NCBI GenBank assembly: GCA_000349905.1
Contig: KB722749.1
Coordinates: 301,612 to 365,611, forward strand
DNA: 64,000 nucleotides
Direction of reading: 5' to 3'
Source: Volvariella volvacea V23
Taxonomy: Eukaryota; Basidiomycota; Agaricomycetes; Agaricales; Pluteaceae
The notes below the pieces were generated by a model. It did no database searches. It was not told the origin of the DNA and saw only the letters and a list, made by a program, of their open reading frames with translations. The first letter of the stretch is position 1; each line of letters starts with the position of its first letter. The position numbers and the translations under genes are program-made. Positions 59,201-64,000 of the stretch are shown piece after piece.

Positions 59201-60552
59201 AAGAGCGGCAAAGGAAGGGACAGTGACAGTGATCTGTGGAGGAGCCAAACGCTCCCGACGGGCAGTAGTAGTAAACGCGTGCCGGTACCTTCCAGTCAAT
59301 CGGTGGATCTGTGGGATCCCGATGCGCTTGCTAGCAGTGCTACTGAGCCATCTCAGCCGTCGTATACGAAAACCAGGAACCAGCGGCGAGTGTACGACTG
59401 GATGGAAAACCTAGCAAAGAACCAGGCGCGGGAACTCCAGAGCGTCGCCTCTGCCGAGCGCGGTCCTTCACCAGCTCCCGGCAGTAGCAGCCAACGGACA
59501 TGGGTGGCAGATGAAGAGGGGGAGAGCAGGGCGCTGGCCGAAAGCTTGAAACAGACGACCTTTGACTGTGGCGTCTGCTTGGAGACGCTACCGGTGGAGG
59601 ATGTGGCGTATATGGAGGGTTGTGATCATTCCTTCTGTCGGGATTGTATGAGGGGATATGTGACTAGTAAGATCAAGGAGAGGAGGTTTCCTATTTATTG
59701 TCCGGTCTGCGTCGCGGATAAAAATTCTTCTCAACATGGGGGTAGGCCGTCACTAACAGTTCATATCGGCATCACCTCATTTTTGTCTTTCTACTTTTGC
59801 AGTTGCCGACGATGTACTTGTTCAACTTGTTGGAATAGAAGAACAGGACTACGAGATCTACGTCGAACTGCAACTTGTTCAGTTCTCTGTGATCGTACAC
59901 TGTCGACGGTACGCCATAAACTCGTCCGTCCTCCTCAATTTCTCATTGGCTAATACCAACTCCCAGCTGTCGACGATCAGCGTTTGTAGATCGTGAAGAG
60001 CACCAGGAGGAGACGGTCATCTTCTGTCCTCTTCCGGATTGTAGCTACCGATGGTGCAGAGTGTGTGATCAAGAAGTCGCGCGCCATATCATGAGCACTG
60101 CTCATTCTTGTGATGGCTCGACAGAGCTGAATGCGTTGATGAGGGAGCAAGGGTGGAAGCGTTGTCCAGGCAAGTCCCACCCCTTATTCCACCCCTTGTC
60201 TGGTCTTCGAGGTGTATAGTGCCTTTGACTAATCCTGGCTTTATAGGATGTGATGTCCCCGTTCAGAAGAATGGTGGTTGTAACCATATGACGGTAAGAT
60301 CCGGTAACCTGAGTCTTTCCACCTGCATTCTCACTTTTTCATCTCTAGTGCGTCGCCCCTGGATGCAATGCGTGAGTCTAATTCTTGCTCTTATATACTG
60401 TCTGTGAGCTAAATCTGGTTATGAACGACAGTCACTTCTGCTATACCTGTGGTACATTGATCTGTCGGGGAGGAACACGGAGGGAAATCGACAACGCCCT
60501 TCAACGACATTATGCCCAGAACTGCACTCTTTTCCAAGTACCAGCAGAGTAA
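56212..60552 (+). CDS. RBR E3 ubiquitin ligase with N-terminal papain-like (putative deubiquitinase) domain
   Basis: Eight exons (56212-56958, 57020-57168, 57220-59741, 59803-59908, 59967-60169, 60247-60293, 60349-60371, 60432-60552) give 1,305 aa. Residues 1-~190 are disordered. Residues ~195-400 look like a papain-fold peptidase: Gln206 and Cys213 in QGMSVSACGLAALNCV, and Asp336/His338 in FVTFDSHPRPLHPYGAGF. A coiled coil spans ~408-560 (LQLKTEISDLKTQINDLNQT). A Pro/Ser-rich linker follows. RING1 is CGVCLETLPVEDVAYMEGCD with HSFCRDCM and CPVC; the IBR contains CPLPDCSYRWCRVCDQEV; RING2 is RCPGCDVPVQKNGGCNHMTC, holding the expected catalytic Cys, then HFCYTCGTLICRGG. RBR ligases pass ubiquitin through a RING2 thioester. 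Intron 5 is GC-AG (CCAG|GCAAGT). The fusion of a protease-like domain to an RBR module is the notable point. Confidence 0.9.
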
Positions 60553-60861
60553 CGACCTCGTTGACCTCTCCTTCCTCCCACTCGACACGATTCCAACGAC
60601 ACAGTAACGTTCAGTGAGATTCCCCCACCCTACCGTTTCTATAACCCCACTCGCTTCCTTACCATTTCCCCAAATTTTTGTGCTGATTTTTGATGTATTA
60701 TGCTTAAAATCGTCCATCCAATGTACTATCATACTTATTTGAACATTTCACACTTTTTCATGCCATCCGAATAATTACATAGGTCAGCGGATCAAAATAC
60801 ACTGGCATAAAGCTAAACAAAATCGGTACTATGCCGAGAGGCGGTGAGCTTGATACAAGTC
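60553..60861. other. Convergent intergenic region RBR gene / MRD1
   Basis: 309 nt of 3' flanks; no feature recognised. Confidence 0.6.
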
Positions 60862-63777
60862 CTACTCATAGGGTTCATTATCGTCACCCTCCTTATCCCT
60901 CCCCATATCAATCTTCCTCTTCTTCCACGGCAAGGCCTTACCATCGCCAAACCCAACGCCCGCCTTCTTCCTCAACTCCTCCACGTCCTGTTCACCCTCC
61001 TGAGCCCACTCCAAGACCAAGTGCCTCCCAAGCAAATGGGTATGACGCAGCGTAGCATAAGCATTCTCTGCTTCTTGTCTGGAAATGAACTCGAGAAACG
61101 CGAAACCCCTGGTACGGGAATCGAATTTTTTGGGCAGACGGACCGATTTGAGGTGGCCATGTGCACTGCAAACAAGATGAGATGAACATATGAAGCAAAA
61201 CGACAATTCCCAGAAGAAATGAAACATACCCAAATAGCTCACGAAGATCCTTCTTAGTAGCTTCAAACGGCACATTCTTCACAATCACCTTCGCACTCTT
61301 CGCGCCTCCACCACCAGCACCACCAGCACCTTTCTTATCCTCCTCTGTTCCTCTGCCAGCAAACTTGACGTGAAGCGCATGCCCGTCCAACACAAACCCT
61401 TGCATAGACTTCAAAGCCTTCTTCGCGCCCTCCACATCCTTGAACCCAACAAACCCATACCCCATGCTCAACCTCTGCCCATCCGGCCGTTTGGGATCAG
61501 GTTTCGTCTGTATCCGTGCAAACGAGAAAGAAGGCAACGCGTGGAATATTTGCGCAAACCGCTCTTGGCTTGTGGCAAACGAGAGGTTTTTGACGAATAG
61601 GGTTGTACCACCGTTGATGGAGGGTTCTTCTTCGTCAGCCGCGGTAGCACCTTCTCCGATCTCTTGTTCTAGGATTTTGATGGGTTTGGCGGAATATTGA
61701 ACGGGTGCGGAGGGTGTGGATGGTTTTGCTGAAGCGTCGCCTGAGAATATACCCAGGGGCCCTTTCTCGAGATAGATGATTGAATTCCCAAGTCGTCGAT
61801 AAGCAACGGCCTTGAACGCTTTGGCAGCCTCATCAGGTTTGTCGAATTCCACGACTGCAATTGTTCCAGCTGGTGGAACAAGAACCCTACTCAACTCCCC
61901 ATGCACGGCGAACATCTCTCGAATCTGGGCTGCAGTAGTTCCATAGGGTATATTCTTGACTAGGATTGTAGTATCTGAACGCGCCTTGGATGCGAAAGAT
62001 GACAATAGAACGCCTTCAGACTCCAGATACGCCTTTGTTTCTTGGATAATATGCGTCTCTGCTAGAGCCAACTTTACTGCTGCGCTGCTTCCAGATTCGG
62101 GGTTGAGAATGTCCGATTTAGGGATGTTCATACGATCCGCAATGGATGAAGCTACAGCATCCGCCTGCAATCGAGTGAGCCCAGAAATTGTATATTGGAT
62201 TTGCAACGACATACATTCATGTACAACATGCTCCAGTTGAATTCCTTAGTTGCCGCTGATTTCCTCTTGGCCTGTCTCTCCTCCTTCAAAGTCTTCTTCC
62301 GCCCTTCACCCTCCTCGACCTGGATATTACCCCGGCGGTCTACCGCCGCTATGATGTGCAGCAGGCGACCTTGAAAAGATTTCTTATCAAGGGCTTCGTA
62401 TGCAGCCACTGCATCGTCGGCCTTCGCGAATGTTACATAGGCAAGCCCTTTCGGCTGCTTGGTCGTATTATCCAAAGGTATATGCACCTATAGATGTAGA
62501 GGTGGTTAGCACATCACATTGGTCAATACAAGGAAGAAGAGCGAAAATTTCAGAAAATTTCTACTATCGATTATCCCAAGAGATCACCATGAATAATAGT
62601 CTGATGTCCCTATACTGGTTTTTGCATCTTGCAGGAGGGGATATGGCCACAGAATGAAAGCCTAGCTTACCTAGGAGAAAGGGGGATTAGTAAATGCATG
62701 CAAACTGGTCATGGGATGGTTGGGAGGCTCAGATAAATTTCTACTATCGATTTCCCAAGAACTCAGCATTCTCTAAGAGTCTGATGTCCCTATACAGGTT
62801 TGTCGTCCTCGCCCCCAGTCCGACCAATATACAAAAACGGGTTGGAGAGCGTCCTCACCTGAATTAATTCCCCATACGTCTGAAATAGCTCTGTCAGATC
62901 CTCCGTTGTGCAAGAGAACGCCAAGTTCCGTAGGAATAGCCTAGCTGTCTGTCGAATTGTCTCTTTCGTCGGGTCCTTGGGCGGTTCTGGTTCAGCGACT
63001 TCCTGAAGGAAAGGTGAGAAAGACGAGTAAGAACCCCGGATTCAGCTTACCTCTGCAGGCCTCTCATCTACATCCATCTCGTCATCTGACTGCTCAAAGG
63101 CTTTGTCCTCTGCTTCAACCTTACTTGACATGTGCCGTTTCATCCACTCCATATCTGAAAGCCCCTCCATAGAGGGTTCAGGTACTTCCTCGAGCGCTTG
63201 TTCAGGCTCAGGTGCTGCAGGTGGAGGTGGAGCATTGACGTGTTTAGCTTGGACGACAGGCTGGTCATCGTTCGCCCATGAGGGACCGTTCTTGTTACGA
63301 GGCTGCATGACTTCCATGAAGCGGTCGAGTTGAGATGCCTTCTTTGGTTTTTCGCTTTCCACTGCGTCGGCCTTTGCTTTTAGGGTGGACTTCTGCGTCA
63401 TCGACGCATCTTCATGCGGCGATGGACCCAACCGTGGTCGTTTATTCGGTCTGGGAGTTGGAGCATCCTTAGCACCCTACAACAATGGTTTCGACACACG
63501 ACTCACAAATCCAGAAACAAGGTCGACGTACATCTACGACAGTAACACTGATTCTTGCAGAATCAATGAAAGTCTTGTCGAAAAATTCCCGTGCAGCAGC
63601 AGCCTGCTGCTCCGTCTTGTATCCTACAAACCCAAATCGACGAGACGTCCCATCTCGTTTGAATGCAACTTTACAATCGGTTAGAACACCGCCCGGTCCG
63701 CGTTTCTGCTCGAAGTGTTCCCTCAGCCGTTCAGGAGTGACATACGGTGGTAGATTTTTGATGAGAAGCCTCGACAT
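60862..63777 (-). CDS. MRD1: MRD1/RBM19 multi-RRM pre-rRNA processing factor
   Basis: Six exons (63777-63532, 63476-63051, 63002-62859, 62487-62215, 62164-61230, 61165-60862) give 775 aa. Five RRMs are visible in order. RRM1: RLLIKNLPPYVTPERLREHF. RRM2: ARLFLRNLAFSCTTEDLTEL, then KGLAYVTFAKADDAVAAYEA. RRM3: TTILVKNIPYGTTAAQIREM. RRM4: TTLFVKNLSFATSQERFAQI, then MGYGFVGFKDVEGAKKAL. RRM5: AKVIVKNVPFEATKKDLREL, then RGFAFLEFISRQEAENAYAT. The linker block SMLYMNADAVASSIADRMNI is a hallmark of MRD1. The protein binds pre-rRNA and drives 18S processing and small-subunit assembly in the nucleolus. Intron 3 (62858-62488, 371 nt) is a tandem intron duplication, described separately. Confidence 0.94.
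62554..62623 (-). repeat. Intron repeat copy 2 (distal half of MRD1 intron 3)
   Basis: On the coding strand begins CCAGTATAGGGACATCAGAC and ends TCGATAGTAGAAATTTTCTG. Matches the other copy at 62733-62804 at both ends, with a diverged centre. Lies in the second of two back-to-back intron units. Confidence 0.85.
62733..62804 (-). repeat. Intron repeat copy 1 (proximal half of MRD1 intron 3)
   Basis: On the coding strand begins CCTGTATAGGGACATCAGAC and ends CGATAGTAGAAATTTATCTG. Lies in the first intron unit, at nearly the same distance from its donor (54 nt) and acceptor (62 nt) as copy 2 in its own unit (47 and 66 nt). Confidence 0.85.
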
Positions 63778-63916
63778 GGAGGGAAAGGGTGAGTTCTATG
63801 CAAAAGCGTATTAGTTCGTCATCTAGGAAGTGGTGGCGAAGAAACAGACTTGCAGAAAGTAAAAAGATTGGCAAAAATTTCTGTCCTCTGTGCGATTGCG
63901 GGTTTGAAGCTCCGAC

Positions 63917-64000
63917 ATGGAGATCGCCGAGGAGTTATCTCATACAGGAGGGCACGACGAACTCGTCCAACGATGGCCACTCCCAAATCTGTTTTCTCAG
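63917..64000 (+). CDS. Possible start of a gene divergent from MRD1 (cut by window end)
   Basis: Two candidate starts in good context: ATG at 63917 (frame MEIAEELSHTGGHDEL) and ATG at 63972 (frame MATPKSVFS, A at -3 and G at +4). Both stay open to the window end. The spacing to the MRD1 start (140-195 nt) is typical of divergent pairs here. Too short to identify. Confidence 0.3.
   Translation, partial: MEIAEELSHTGGHDELVQRWPLPNLFSQ

Noticed and set aside
1..64000. tRNA genes (B-box GGTTCGANTCC) and CRISPR-like spaced repeats
   Set aside because: No B-box/A-box pair at proper spacing and no regularly spaced repeats; CRISPR is not expected in a fungus.

Overview
The window looks like nuclear DNA of a mushroom-forming basidiomycete (Agaricomycetes). 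Genes are compact and lie on both strands. Most carry many introns of about 48-60 nt with GT(A/G)NGT donors and (C/T)AG acceptors, divergent pairs share promoters of 0.2-0.3 kb, and the proteins are typical of fungi. I rebuilt the exon structures by hand from splice sites plus reading-frame and family continuity. No tRNA, rRNA, CRISPR array or intact transposon was recognised.

Layout. 0-7.5 kb: start of an ER lumenal Hsp70 (LHS1/HYOU1 type, cut by the window start), complex I LYR subunit NDUFA6, a PDAP1/PP28 phosphoprotein, the proteasomal deubiquitinase UBP6/USP14 (13 exons) and a BAP31/Yet ER membrane protein. 7.7-18.7 kb: a DUF1365 protein, a large basic probably nuclear protein of unknown function, an LdhA-type D-lactate dehydrogenase, an RRM protein with an RS/RD-rich tail, and an intronless mitochondrial PPR-like protein. 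18.7-26.8 kb: a gene-poor stretch of about 8 kb whose only convincing coding trace is a short fragment broken by an in-frame stop. 26.8-38.1 kb: Pol I subunit RPA49 divergent from the H3K36 methyltransferase SET2, then a membrane RING-CH E3 ligase and an ankyrin-MYND protein. 39.5-55.2 kb: a four-helix membrane protein, a 1,506-aa secreted or anchored alpha/beta hydrolase with a huge low-complexity N-terminal region, an LEA-like stress protein with a duplicated motif, a Ser-rich single-pass membrane protein, a gamma-glutamylcyclotransferase-like enzyme and a Ser/Pro-rich protein. 56.2-63.8 kb: a 1,305-aa RBR E3 ligase with a papain-like, possibly deubiquitinating, N-terminal domain, then the rRNA-processing factor MRD1. 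A further gene may begin at the right edge.

There is no single pathway or gene cluster. Recurring themes are ubiquitin signalling (UBP6, RING-CH, RBR), ribosome and RNA biogenesis (RPA49, MRD1, RRM/RS protein) and mitochondria/ER. The observations most worth following are the E3/protease-like fusion in the RBR gene; a tandemly duplicated intron in MRD1 with a zero-length exon (AG directly followed by GT); three GC-AG introns; a 24-nt microexon; and a UPR-like element upstream of LHS1.
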